From Flavobacterium sp. MFBS3-15 (GTDB lineage Bacteria > Bacteroidota > Bacteroidia > Flavobacteriales > Flavobacteriaceae), in contig NZ_JAPCHV010000001.1 of NCBI RefSeq assembly GCF_026107645.2, positions 62,001-126,000 of the forward strand: 64,000 nt of DNA. Reading direction: 5' to 3'. The notes under the pieces were generated by a model. The model did not search any database, had not been told where the DNA came from, and saw nothing but the letters and a program-made list of their open reading frames with translations. Of this stretch, positions 27,837-35,678 are shown in pieces (position 1 is the first letter of the stretch; each line of letters opens with the position of its first letter). A program made the translations under genes and the position numbers.

Positions 27837-28625
27837 TTAGTGTGCGGGTGCGGTACCCACTTCAATATATTTTTTAAAGTTCGCGATGTCGCTATGAATC
27901 ATTTTTTCAAATACAGGGGTCAGCAGGCTGGCGGCAAGCTCCCCTGCTTTGCCCAGCGGTGCACGGTAGGAGATGGTCACTTCAAGGTCGGTTGAATTAC
28001 CGTTTTCCGCAAACCTTACCTTACCGGCATTATCTACGGCAGAGCCGGGCATCGAGTGCCAGCTTAGCAGTTTCCCCGGTTCGTCCATAAGGATTTCTGC
28101 GGTCCATCCGATGGTACCCAGACCACCGGGAATACTGGCCTTCCATTGCGATTTATGTTCGTCAATAACCGCAACGCTGTGCAAATGGCTCATGAACAGC
28201 GGAAGGTTTTGCAGCTCCCTCCACGCGTTGTATACTTCTTCCACAGGCTTATCAACGGTCAATGATGTGGTGATCGACACGTTTCCTCCCTTTAGCTTCC
28301 CGGTCCTTTCGATTACGTCATATGCAGGGCAATAGCCGCTTATGCCCCTGAAAAGCATGGTACCTGCTGCAACACCCTCCATAATTTTTTTGTCATTTTT
28401 TTTGGTCAGTGCGCGGTACAACAGGTATGAACCGGCCGCTACCATAAGGATGCGCTCTGTTTTGCCTACGTTTACCCTCAGTCCGGGAACGATGCTTTTT
28501 TTGTGTTTGTGCAGGTACGGGTCGGCTTCATTCGGGTTAGAAACCGAAGCATAGCGGTTCGGGTCGGTACCCGAAGGATCGTATTTCGAGAAATTTTGTT
28601 TTGATGGATTTTGAGTAAGTCCCAT
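27837..28625 (-). CDS. DUF2892 membrane segment plus SRPBCC lipid/polyketide-binding domain
   Basis: A 262-residue protein. Residues 1-45 are polar and low in complexity, residues 47-100 form a DUF2892-like hydrophobic unit (NVGKTERILMVAAGSYLLYR ... GISGYCPAYDVI), and residues 112-260 are an SRPBCC/polyketide-cyclase domain (SLTVDKPVEEVYNAWRELQN, LLSWHSMPGSAVDNAGKVRF). SRPBCC domains hold hydrophobic ligands in a deep cavity. The DUF2892-SRPBCC fusion is found in many Bacteroidota without known role. The gene stands alone with its own terminator. Confidence 0.85.
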   Translation of the reverse strand: MGLTQNPSKQNFSKYDPSGTDPNRYASVSNPNEADPYLHKHKKSIVPGLRVNVGKTERILMVAAGSYLLYRALTKKNDKKIMEGVAAGTMLFRGISGYCPAYDVIERTGKLKGGNVSITTSLTVDKPVEEVYNAWRELQNLPLFMSHLHSVAVIDEHKSQWKASIPGGLGTIGWTAEILMDEPGKLLSWHSMPGSAVDNAGKVRFAENGNSTDLEVTISYRAPLGKAGELAASLLTPVFEKMIHSDIANFKKYIEVGTAPAH

Positions 28626-28933
28626 GGCTATTAAATTTTTTAGTTATTGAATTTCCTTCATACTAAAATTACCCATTAAACTGCTATGGGCCTTGTAATT
28701 ATATTATAAAGTATTCCTAATATTCTGATAAATACATTAACCTAATTTTCCTGTTAAAAAATAGTATGCAGGCATAGTTTCTTAACGATGCATTAAGGTT
28801 TGGTCACAAATAAATTGTAAATGTCCCAATATGTTTTCCTGTCACGTTTTATGTGGGTAATTTTGATATGGAATTCAGGAAGAATGAAGGCAACGTCCTT
28901 ATAATGAATGTGAAACCAAAAAAATAATGAGCT
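28626..28933. other. 308-base intergenic region between divergent genes
   Basis: AT-rich sequence between the SRPBCC gene (minus) and the secreted protein gene (plus). It must hold both promoters, but I find no TAnnTTTG element with a convincing TTG partner and no open frame, RNA gene or repeat that I can support. Confidence 0.5.
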
Positions 28934-29431
28934 ATGAAAAATTTACTCTTTACACTGTTATTTTCCCTCCCCCTGATGGCTCAGCACAATTTCAGGGCAG
29001 AAGACGGAAATATTGTTTGGGAAAAAGCGTTTCCTGTTAATAATGTGAATGTGGTGGCGATGATCGAATCGCATCCGGAACTTACTGTTGATGCCTATAT
29101 GGACAACCTTGTACAAGGCGGCGCAAAAGAAATGGCTATAACGGGCGAAGGGGGCAGCGGCCTCATGCAGAACAATTGCAAGTTTGATTATGTGATTGTA
29201 ATGGAGAATGGCCAATATATCGTAAAGGTAAAAGATTTTAAATTTCTTGAAAAGATGGGCCCTATGCAAATGAGGACCGTAGCCAGCAGTTGGGAGAAAT
29301 ATTTTATGGATGAAAGGAAAATAAGGCCTACGCCAATAACCCAGGGCAATCTTCAGCATTTGGACAATTTCCTTACCGGCATATTTGCGGGAGCGGCTAT
29401 TACCAGTTCCGGCGAACTTACAGCGAACTAA
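28934..29431 (+). CDS. Secreted protein of unknown family
   Basis: A 165-residue protein with a short, clear signal peptide (MKNLLFTLLFSLPLMAQ, cleavage after Ala16 or so) and a soluble remainder with no cysteine-rich or repeat features. The mature part has alternating strand-like segments (YVIVMENGQYIVKVKDFKFL) and ends in a glycine-rich IFAGAAITSSGEL. The layout of a small domain with strand pairs followed by a helix resembles lipid-binding or DUF4468-type secreted domains (that family has a similar VQxF/W...YVIKDFKF pattern), but the match is impressionistic. Single gene with its own terminator at 29459. Confidence 0.65.
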   Translation: MKNLLFTLLFSLPLMAQHNFRAEDGNIVWEKAFPVNNVNVVAMIESHPELTVDAYMDNLVQGGAKEMAITGEGGSGLMQNNCKFDYVIVMENGQYIVKVKDFKFLEKMGPMQMRTVASSWEKYFMDERKIRPTPITQGNLQHLDNFLTGIFAGAAITSSGELTAN

Positions 29432-29458
29432 GCAACAAAATATTATATCCAGAGAATT

Positions 29459-29481
29459 CCCGGTTACTACCGGGTTTTTTT
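29459..29481 (+). terminator. Terminator of the secreted-protein gene
   Basis: CCCGGT and ACCGGG around a four-base loop followed by seven T. It lies 28 bases after the stop codon. Confidence 0.85.
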
Positions 29482-29592
29482 ATGGACAGGCAGTCCGGTG
29501 GAATTCATTCTTCCCCACGGCCACAGGTAACCATGAGTGTCGGGTTCGCTGCCAACATACTCCCGCAATTTTTACCTTAGGCTATTCCAAAT

Positions 29593-29616
29593 AAAAAAGC
29601 CATTCCGGAGAATGGC
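29593..29616 (-). terminator. Terminator of the 74-residue protein gene
   Basis: GCCATTC and GAATGGC; on the minus strand it is followed by six T. It lies 53 bases downstream of the stop codon at 29669. Confidence 0.7.
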
Positions 29617-29668
29617 CTTGTGAAAAATCAATCAACCCTATGTTGTCTCGCACTTGTGGCGTATGTAT

Positions 29669-29893
29669 TTAGTTGAACCTTACTTCAAGGACATCAATCT
29701 CGCCCTCGCTTATTTCGTCGTTCTCGTCCGGAATTACGTTGATGCCGGAAATGCAGAGTGATTTCACTTTTTGGGTACCGGTCCTGATCAGCTTATCAAA
29801 GTTGGACGGGTGCAGCATCAGCATCACATTATCGTTAAGGGCATTGGCAAGGATAAAATTTTTGATCGTGGCTAAGTCAATGTTCTTTTTCAT
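29669..29893 (-). CDS. Hypothetical small acidic protein (74 residues)
   Basis: A 74-residue cytosolic protein that starts MKKNIDLATIKNFILANALN and ends in an acidic DENDEISEGEIDVLEVRFN tail. I do not recognise the family. There is no signal peptide, membrane segment or cysteine pair. It has a hairpin terminator, is about 200 bases away from its neighbours and has normal codon use, which supports a real gene. The residue pattern resembles a small alpha/beta domain, possibly a phage or plasmid type accessory protein, but nothing decides this. Confidence 0.55.
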   Translation of the reverse strand: MKKNIDLATIKNFILANALNDNVMLMLHPSNFDKLIRTGTQKVKSLCISGINVIPDENDEISEGEIDVLEVRFN

Positions 29894-30060
29894 GGAGATA
29901 AATTTTGTTGGTTCTGAGAATACAAAGATGGCTCATAAACCTTTAAAATTATGGTAAGGCATTCCTAATAAAAGATTAAAATTTTTAAGAATTTTCGGAA
30001 GCTATTACGATATAGCATTGTGGAAATTCCAAATTTTAAATGACAATTCTAATTTCAAAT

Positions 30061-30100
30061 AACTGAATAACTGAATAACCGAATAACCAAATAACCAAAT
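30061..30100. repeat. Five tandem copies of an 8-base unit
   Basis: The 40 bases read exactly as five copies of AACYRAAT (two AACTGAAT, one AACCGAAT, two AACCAAAT). They lie in a non-coding gap 7 bases before the stop codon region of the next minus-strand gene. A changing copy number is likely among relatives. Confidence 0.85.
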
Positions 30101-30107
30101 CAACCCT

Positions 30108-30392
30108 TTACCACACCAACAGCTTCAGGAAATAATCCACGTCGTTGGAATATTCCTTCCTTGCGGTGCTGATGCCAATAAGGGTATATTTTTCGTCCTC
30201 ATGCCCGCCCTCAATCTCAAAGCTGCCTGTTGACTGGTGCGTAGCGAGGAAGTCCCTGATGTCAAAACCGTCCAGTGCGCTCTTTGGCAGCAGCACAAAA
30301 TAATCGATCACGGTATCCGTACCCTTAAAATCGGCTTTGCCCTCAAAGTTCTTCAGTTCATCAAAGGCGTCTTTGGCATATTGGTAATCCAT
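30108..30392 (-). CDS. Hypothetical protein (94 residues)
   Basis: A 94-residue cytosolic acidic protein (MDYQYAKDAFDELKNFEGKA ... GISTARKEYSNDVDYFLKLL). I do not recognise a family. It has no signal peptide, membrane segment or catalytic motif. Predicted features are an N-terminal helix, a central strand-rich part and a C-terminal helix. Codon use is like that of its neighbours. It is single, with an 8-base tandem repeat immediately downstream. The neighbouring small genes (29669 and 31618) are similar in size and orientation but not in sequence. Confidence 0.55.
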   Translation of the reverse strand: MDYQYAKDAFDELKNFEGKADFKGTDTVIDYFVLLPKSALDGFDIRDFLATHQSTGSFEIEGGHEDEKYTLIGISTARKEYSNDVDYFLKLLVW

Positions 30393-30503
30393 TTTTGATT
30401 TTTTATGTTCTATTTTTTATTGTCCATTGGCCGGTTTGTACGAAATTATCATTATCGATTTTCATACGGGTAAGTCCCAATAGAAAATAATCAATAAAAA
30501 ATA

Positions 30504-31436
30504 TCATTTCGAAAGCCACTTATACAGCTTTTCTGCATTCTCTTTTGTGAATAATCCCGTACCCTTGCTCATTGTAGCTGCCGAACCGCAGGCTACGCCC
30601 ATCCGGGCCATTTCGCTGTGCGTTCCGCCATTGGCCAGTACGGATACCATGCCCGCCACCATGCTGTCGCCCGCGCCCACGGTGCTTAACTTTTTTACCG
30701 ATGGTGCAGGTACGTGCAATGTTTCGTCTTTGGTTACGAGGTAGGCCCCCTGAGGCCCCATAGAGACCACAACAATCTCGGCCTTACCTTCGTCAATCAG
30801 CTGTTTGGCGGCCTCATCAGCGCTCTCATTATCCAGCTCTTCCCGGCCGGTCAGCTTGCTTAGCTCGCCCAGATTGGGCTTGAGCAGGTATACGCCTTCT
30901 TCCAGTATTGCTGCCAGTGCCTCCCCCGAAGTATCGGCTACGACCTTTATGCTTTTAGCTTTTAGCTCTTTTACCAGCCTTTTTAAAAATGATGGCGCAA
31001 TACCCGGTGGCAGGCTTCCGCTGATTACAGCTATTTCGGGCAGTGGGCTGATGCCGAGTATTTCGGAATGGATGGCTTCAGCTTCTTCCTTTGTGATGTC
31101 CTCGCCGGGCATCCCGAACCGGAACTGGTCGTTGCTGGCGGTATCGACCACAATGAAGTTTTCACGGGTCTCCGCGGTAACAGGTACAGCCTTGCAGTCG
31201 ATATTTTCTTTCTGCAATAGCTTTTCCAGCATTTCGCCCGTGCGGCCGCCTGAAGTGAACAAGGCTACAGACCTAACGCCGAGCCTTTGCAGGCCGCGCG
31301 ACACATTGATGCCTCCTCCTCCGGGTTCATATTTAGGCTGCGAACAGCGTATTTTCTTTTCGGGTTTTATGCCGTCTGCCTCACAGCTTTTATCTACGGT
31401 GGGGTTCAGGGTAATGGTAAGCACGCTTTTGGCCAT
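30504..31436 (-). CDS. pfkB: PfkB-type 6-phosphofructokinase / hexose-phosphate kinase
   Basis: A 310-residue ribokinase-fold sugar kinase of the 1-phosphofructokinase/PfkB (PfkII) branch. N-terminal substrate part: ITLNPTVDKSCE and the GGGGINVSRGLQRLG signature (about residues 39-53). ATP/anion-hole signature: VGAGDSMVAGMVSVL with the catalytic Asp in GAGD near residue 255. The branch phosphorylates fructose 6-phosphate, fructose 1-phosphate or tagatose 6-phosphate; the exact substrate cannot be read from the sequence. Single gene, with a large palindromic element upstream at 31528-31596. Confidence 0.85.
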   Translation of the reverse strand: MAKSVLTITLNPTVDKSCEADGIKPEKKIRCSQPKYEPGGGGINVSRGLQRLGVRSVALFTSGGRTGEMLEKLLQKENIDCKAVPVTAETRENFIVVDTASNDQFRFGMPGEDITKEEAEAIHSEILGISPLPEIAVISGSLPPGIAPSFLKRLVKELKAKSIKVVADTSGEALAAILEEGVYLLKPNLGELSKLTGREELDNESADEAAKQLIDEGKAEIVVVSMGPQGAYLVTKDETLHVPAPSVKKLSTVGAGDSMVAGMVSVLANGGTHSEMARMGVACGSAATMSKGTGLFTKENAEKLYKWLSK

Positions 31437-31527
31437 GTTAATCGGGTATGTTCGTTACAGGCTAATATAACAATTATATGGGCGCGCCGGCACTAACGGT
31501 GTGTTAAATGGCATGTGTGCCTTTATG

Positions 31528-31596
31528 AATTTTAGCCACATAGGCGCAGGCCGGCTACTAATCTGATAAAACGCCTGCTCCTATGTAGTTAAAATT
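31528..31596. repeat. Dispersed palindromic element, copy 1
   Basis: Arms at 31528-31551 and 31573-31596 are 24-base inverted repeats with three mismatches and a 21-base loop. The core is CCACATAGG ... CCTATGTAG. A related, longer element lies at 38508-38643. It is in the gap between pfkB and the next gene and is not followed by a typical terminator T-run. Confidence 0.75.
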
Positions 31597-31617
31597 GAAT
31601 ATAATTTTTAATGGAAT

Positions 31618-31917
31618 TTAGCTTACGAAGCGCTCCAGGATGCTATATTCGTTGCTAAGCTCCACATAGTAGCAGCCCTTGGGAATCTCTACATCAAAGT
31701 CAGATATCTGCTTATCGGTAAAGCCAAGCTGCTTCAGTTCCTTGCGGGTGTGGAGTAATAAAGGCTCATCGCCAATATAGTACAGGTTATCGTCATTACG
31801 GTTTATTTCGGTGATTTTGCCCGTTATCCCATAATCCATGGAATTGTATAGCAGTTCTTTCTCCAGTTCCCGGTCGGAAAGGGAGTCGAGCCAATTTTTG
31901 AGGTCTTTTAGCTTCAT
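31618..31917 (-). CDS. Hypothetical protein (99 residues)
   Basis: A 99-residue acidic cytosolic protein: an amphipathic N-terminal helix (LKDLKNWLDSLSDRELEKEL) followed by a strand-rich region (YGITGKITEINRNDDNLYYI) and a C-terminal segment YYVELSNEYSILERFVS. I do not recognise the family, though the N-terminal part resembles the LSD-x-x-L helix common in small immunity-like or phage-borne proteins. No signal peptide or membrane segment. It is the nearest gene to the palindromic element at 31528 and lies between pfkB and alkB on the same strand. Confidence 0.6.
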   Translation of the reverse strand: MKLKDLKNWLDSLSDRELEKELLYNSMDYGITGKITEINRNDDNLYYIGDEPLLLHTRKELKQLGFTDKQISDFDVEIPKGCYYVELSNEYSILERFVS

Positions 31918-32043
31918 TTTTGCAATAGTAATTAATTAATAGATAATTTTAGGGGAATGCGATCAATACTTTGTGGGGCAAAGAATTAACACGATAAATA
32001 TAGAGAAATAAATTTACCGTTAACAAATTTTTAAGAAAAAAAA

Positions 32044-32661
32044 TCACGGTATTGTTTTAGCCGGCCCGGGCACTATCGTGCGGAAGGTAAGGTTGATGCG
32101 CGGATGCTTTATTTTTACTGATGGCGGCAGGCGGTGCAGCCAGTTGGTCTGGGTAGCTCCTTTCATTACCAGAAGGCTTCCGTTTTGTAAAATTATCTCC
32201 CTTTTTTCGCCGGTTTTTTTATGTTTGAACATAAATTTCCGTTCGGCACCCAGGCTTATCGAGGCAATTACGGTGTCTTTTCCGAGGGCTTTTTCGTCGT
32301 CGCTGTGCCATGCCATTCCTTCGTTTCCGTCATGGTATAAGTTCATTAGGCAGGAATTGAATATTATACCGGTCATTTTTTCGGCTATGGCTTTCAGTTC
32401 CAAAAGCTCCTTTGTCCACGGCAGGGCATGCTTGGTGGTGTTGGAGTAGGTGTAGGCATACTTTTCATCGCCATACCATGCCACCTTGCGTTTGGTTACG
32501 ATCCTTTTTCCGTATATTACGGCCTCGTCATGCTGCCAGGGAATGGTGCTGAGCAAGGTGTCATAGTACATGCGGGCCTCCTCCTGTGGAAGGATAGGGC
32601 CGTGGTACAGGACTTCGCCATCATAGGGGAGGATGTTGGGGTCGGAAGTGAACAGGTCCAT
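32044..32661 (-). CDS. alkB: AlkB-like 2-oxoglutarate-dependent dioxygenase
   Basis: A 205-residue Fe(II)/2-oxoglutarate dioxygenase that removes alkyl groups from DNA or RNA. The iron triad is His119 and Asp121 (WHSDDE) with His176 (NWLHRLP), and the 2-oxoglutarate-binding RxNxTxR motif is present at Arg188-Arg194 (RINLTFR). The substrate-side YGDEKYAYTYS loop is normal. I start it at 32661 rather than 32703, because the extra 14 residues do not belong to the family. It is monocistronic and close to the ABH2-type branch, so DNA repair is the likely role. Confidence 0.9.
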   Translation of the reverse strand: MDLFTSDPNILPYDGEVLYHGPILPQEEARMYYDTLLSTIPWQHDEAVIYGKRIVTKRKVAWYGDEKYAYTYSNTTKHALPWTKELLELKAIAEKMTGIIFNSCLMNLYHDGNEGMAWHSDDEKALGKDTVIASISLGAERKFMFKHKKTGEKREIILQNGSLLVMKGATQTNWLHRLPPSVKIKHPRINLTFRTIVPGPAKTIP

Positions 32662-32754
32662 CAAAGCGGTATTCTTTTTGCAGTAAAGATACAATAACCC
32701 CAATGAGTTGCCTGTTATTTAACAACAAGCCTTTAAAGTAATATAAGCACTAAA

Positions 32755-33060
32755 ATGAAACGATTTGACGTAAAGCATACCGTGTTCCACATCCTTGTAG
32801 GACTGTATTTTATATGGGCTTTTATATTTGCCGCATTGCTGGCGATGGCCATAAGCAATACGGTTGAGCCCCGCAATTCCGAACTCACCGGAATGTTCCC
32901 CGTTTGGATACTGATGAACCTGGTGATGGGTTCGGCATTATATGTTGTCATGCGGATGTTTCGCAGTAAAGACGTCATTAACAAGGCGGTGAGGGTTTCC
33001 TTTATTGCATTAGCAGCGGCAGCTTTAGGCATTATGGCCTATATGGCAATAAAGGCATAA
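32755..33060 (+). CDS. Small membrane protein, three transmembrane helices
   Basis: A 101-residue hydrophobic protein with helices at about residues 11-33, 46-66 and 80-98, separated by a short charged loop (RMFRSKDVINKAVR). I do not recognise a functional family. It is single and ends in its own hairpin terminator at 33062. It starts shortly after, and divergently from, alkB. Confidence 0.6.
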   Translation: MKRFDVKHTVFHILVGLYFIWAFIFAALLAMAISNTVEPRNSELTGMFPVWILMNLVMGSALYVVMRMFRSKDVINKAVRVSFIALAAAALGIMAYMAIKA

Positions 33061-33061
33061 A

Positions 33062-33095
33062 AAAACCGCCTGCACCGGGGAGGAGCGGCGGTTTT
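33062..33095 (+). terminator. Terminator of the membrane-protein gene
   Basis: AAAACCGCC and GGCGGTTTT around a 16-base loop; the hairpin directly follows the stop codon. Confidence 0.8.
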
Positions 33096-33242
33096 CAAAA
33101 AATAACCAATTTATAACCTAAACCTATATACTATAGATTACGCAAAATTGAAAAGGTTGCGTAGGTGGTGTAAATTTTTTCTGAACTTTTTGTAAAATTA
33201 TCCGGACTTGCCGTTTTTTCTGAAAGTTAACGGCGTATGATG

Positions 33243-33250
33243 TATATTTG
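33243..33250 (+). promoter_or_regulatory. Promoter -7 element of the DUF493-DUF4290-murA operon
   Basis: TATATTTG matches TAnnTTTG, 18 bases before the ATG. The leader would be only about a dozen bases. Confidence 0.55.
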
Positions 33251-33268
33251 CGTTTATTTTTATGACGA

Positions 33269-33553
33269 ATGGATAAGAAAAGTGAAGAATTTTACGCCAG
33301 GCTGAAGGAAGAGCTTGCGGGCTCAGCCGAATGGCCTGCCGAATACCTGTTTAAATTCATAGTGCAGTCAGACCCTGCCAAGGTACAGCAGGTGGAAGAC
33401 GCCTTTAACAACATGGGTGCGGTCATAGAGACTACCCAGTCAAAAACCGGCAAGTATACCAGTGTTTCCATCAATGTGAAGATGGAAGGGCCGCAGTCGG
33501 TAATCGACAAATACATAGCGCTCTCTGAGATTGAGGGCATCATTTCATTATAA
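33269..33553 (+). CDS. DUF493 (YbeD-like) family protein
   Basis: A 94-residue protein of the DUF493/YbeD family, a small ACT-like alpha/beta fold without known catalysis. Typical segments are YLFKFIVQSDPAKVQQVEDA, TQSKTGKYTSVSINVKM and SVIDKYIALSEIEGIISL. In enteric bacteria YbeD lies next to lipoate synthesis genes. Here it heads an operon with DUF4290 and murA, separated by 9 and 15 bases, an arrangement I believe to be conserved in flavobacteria. A regulatory or envelope-related role would fit, but is inference. Confidence 0.85.
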   Translation: MDKKSEEFYARLKEELAGSAEWPAEYLFKFIVQSDPAKVQQVEDAFNNMGAVIETTQSKTGKYTSVSINVKMEGPQSVIDKYIALSEIEGIISL

Positions 33554-33562
33554 TAACATAGT

Positions 33563-34261
33563 ATGCGATTCAATTCAGACGAAGCCATTGGCAACCTCGA
33601 ATACAATTCCGAAAGGGAGCACCTCATCATACCCGAATATGGCCGCCACCTGCAAAAGCTCATACAGCAGGCAGTAGCCCTTGAGGACAGGGCTGAGAGG
33701 AATAAGGCTGCAAAATATATCATATCGGTAATGGGTACGCTCAATCCGCACCTGCGCGATGTGCCCGACTTCCAGCACAAGCTTTGGGACCAGATTTTCA
33801 TCATGTCCGACTTTAAGCTGGAGGTAGATTCGCCTTACCCGATACCGTCACGCGAAATGCTGCAGCAAAAGCCTGACAGGCTCGACTATCCGCAGAATTT
33901 CCCTAAATACCGCTTTTACGGCAACAACATCAAGTACATGATCGACGTGGCCAATAAGTGGGAGGATGGCGAAATGAAGGATGCGCTCATCATTGTTATT
34001 GCCAACCACATGAAAAAATCCTACCTGAGCTGGAACAAGGACACCGTGGTAGACTCGGTGATATTCGAGCACCTGTACGAGCTTTCGGGCGGGAAAATCA
34101 ACCTGCAGATGGGAGCCGACGAATTGTCGAACGTTACCGACCTGATGAAGGTGAACAAGAAGCTGAGCAACAAAACGCAGTTTGGCAACCCAAAACAAAA
34201 AATGCAAAGGCCGGGCAACGGCAAGAATAACCTGAATAATAACAAAAACAGAAAATCCTAA
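33563..34261 (+). CDS. DUF4290 family protein
   Basis: A 232-residue Bacteroidota-specific protein, helical in its first 185 residues (EYGRHLQKLIQQAVALEDRA, DRLDYPQNFPKYRFYGNNIK, IIVIANHMKKSYLSWNKDTV), with a C-terminal disordered tail rich in asparagine and lysine (from about residue 195). No catalytic motif is recognised. The tail may bind nucleic acid or the cell wall, which is a guess. It sits between DUF493 and murA in a tight operon, and its co-occurrence with murA in the phylum points to cell-envelope or division work. Confidence 0.85.
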   Translation: MRFNSDEAIGNLEYNSEREHLIIPEYGRHLQKLIQQAVALEDRAERNKAAKYIISVMGTLNPHLRDVPDFQHKLWDQIFIMSDFKLEVDSPYPIPSREMLQQKPDRLDYPQNFPKYRFYGNNIKYMIDVANKWEDGEMKDALIIVIANHMKKSYLSWNKDTVVDSVIFEHLYELSGGKINLQMGADELSNVTDLMKVNKKLSNKTQFGNPKQKMQRPGNGKNNLNNNKNRKS

Positions 34262-34276
34262 ATTCCATTCCGCTGC

Positions 34277-35587
34277 ATGGGAACATTTAAAATTGAAGGC
34301 GGCGCGCCGCTAAAAGGGGAGATCACGCCACAGGGAGCCAAGAACGAAGCGCTCCAGGTGCTGTGTACCGTATTGCTTACACCCGAAAAAGTAACGATCA
34401 GCAACATACCCGACATCATCGATGTAAACAAGCTGATCAACCTCTTGCGCAGCCTTGGCGTAAAGGTTGAAAAACTGGCCCATGGCACCTATTCTTTCCA
34501 GGCCGATGAGGTAAACCTTGCCTACCTTGAGAGTGAAGCCTTCAAGAAAGAAGGCGCAGCGCTAAGGGGATCGATCATGATCGTGGGGCCGCTGCTCGCA
34601 CGTTTCGGCAAAGGCTATATACCAAAGCCGGGCGGCGACAAGATAGGCCGCAGGAGGCTGGATACGCACTTTGAAGGGTTCATCAACCTGGGAGCTAAAT
34701 TCCGTTATAACGAAGAAGACCATTTTTATGGCGTGGAGGCCGACAGGCTCAAAGGTACCTATATGCTCCTTGATGAGGCATCGGTTACCGGTACGGCCAA
34801 CATTGTGATGGCTGCCGTGCTTGCCGAAGGCAAAACCACCATATATAACGCCGCGTGCGAACCCTACCTGCAGCAGCTTTGCAAAATGCTGAACAGCATG
34901 GGAGCTAAAATTACAGGCGTAGGCTCTAACCTTATCGAGATCGAGGGTGTAGACAGCCTTGGCGGGTGCGAGCACCGCATACTGCCGGACATGATCGAGA
35001 TCGGTTCGTGGATTGGCCTTGCCGCCATGACCAAAAGCGAGATCACCATTAAGGATGTAAGCTGGGACAATCTTGGGGTAATACCTTCAACGTTCAGGAA
35101 GCTGGGCATCACGCTGGAGCGCAGGGGCGATGATATTTACATTCCCGCGCACACTGATGGTTACGAGATACAAAACTACATCGACGGTTCGATACTTACC
35201 ATTGCCGATGCACCGTGGCCGGGCTTTACACCCGACCTTTTGAGCATTGTGCTTGTGGTTGCCACCCAGGCGAGGGGCAGCGTACTCATCCACCAGAAGA
35301 TGTTCGAGAGCCGCCTTTTCTTTGTAGACAGGCTTATCGACATGGGTGCGAAAATCATGCTGTGCGACCCGCACAGGGCCGTGGTGATAGGCCTCGACTT
35401 CAAGTCGCAGCTTAAGGGCATCACCATGTCATCGCCGGATATCAGGGCGGGCATATCGATGCTTATCGCTGCGCTTTCGGCCAAGGGCGTGAGCACCATC
35501 CAGAACGGTGACCAGATCGACCGCGGCTACGAAAGGATCGACGAAAGGCTTAAGGCCATCGGGGCTAAGATCGAGAGGATCGACTAA
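34277..35587 (+). CDS. murA: UDP-N-acetylglucosamine 1-carboxyvinyltransferase
   Basis: A 436-residue enzyme that transfers enolpyruvate from PEP to UDP-GlcNAc, the first committed step of peptidoglycan synthesis. The catalytic loop around residues 108-125 reads ARFGKGYIPKPGGDKIGRRR; the usual cysteine that fosfomycin alkylates is not seen at the CxIG position, where this reads PGGDKIG, an Asp in place of Cys. Such MurA (Cys to Asp) is typical of several phyla including Bacteroidota and predicts natural fosfomycin tolerance at the target. Other landmarks are KNEALQVLC near the start and RAGISMLIAALSAKG near the end. Last gene of its operon; terminator at 35609. Confidence 0.94.
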   Translation: MGTFKIEGGAPLKGEITPQGAKNEALQVLCTVLLTPEKVTISNIPDIIDVNKLINLLRSLGVKVEKLAHGTYSFQADEVNLAYLESEAFKKEGAALRGSIMIVGPLLARFGKGYIPKPGGDKIGRRRLDTHFEGFINLGAKFRYNEEDHFYGVEADRLKGTYMLLDEASVTGTANIVMAAVLAEGKTTIYNAACEPYLQQLCKMLNSMGAKITGVGSNLIEIEGVDSLGGCEHRILPDMIEIGSWIGLAAMTKSEITIKDVSWDNLGVIPSTFRKLGITLERRGDDIYIPAHTDGYEIQNYIDGSILTIADAPWPGFTPDLLSIVLVVATQARGSVLIHQKMFESRLFFVDRLIDMGAKIMLCDPHRAVVIGLDFKSQLKGITMSSPDIRAGISMLIAALSAKGVSTIQNGDQIDRGYERIDERLKAIGAKIERID

Positions 35588-35608
35588 GGATATTTTGATA
35601 TAGAGAAG

Positions 35609-35632
35609 GCCCGCAATTTTGCGGGCTTTTTT
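35609..35632 (+). terminator. murA operon terminator
   Basis: GCCCGCAA and TTGCGGGC with a two-base loop followed by a T-run, 22 bases after murA. Confidence 0.9.
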
Positions 35633-35678
35633 GCGTTAATTTAGTTGCCATTTAAATCATAAACCAAACCAATACATC

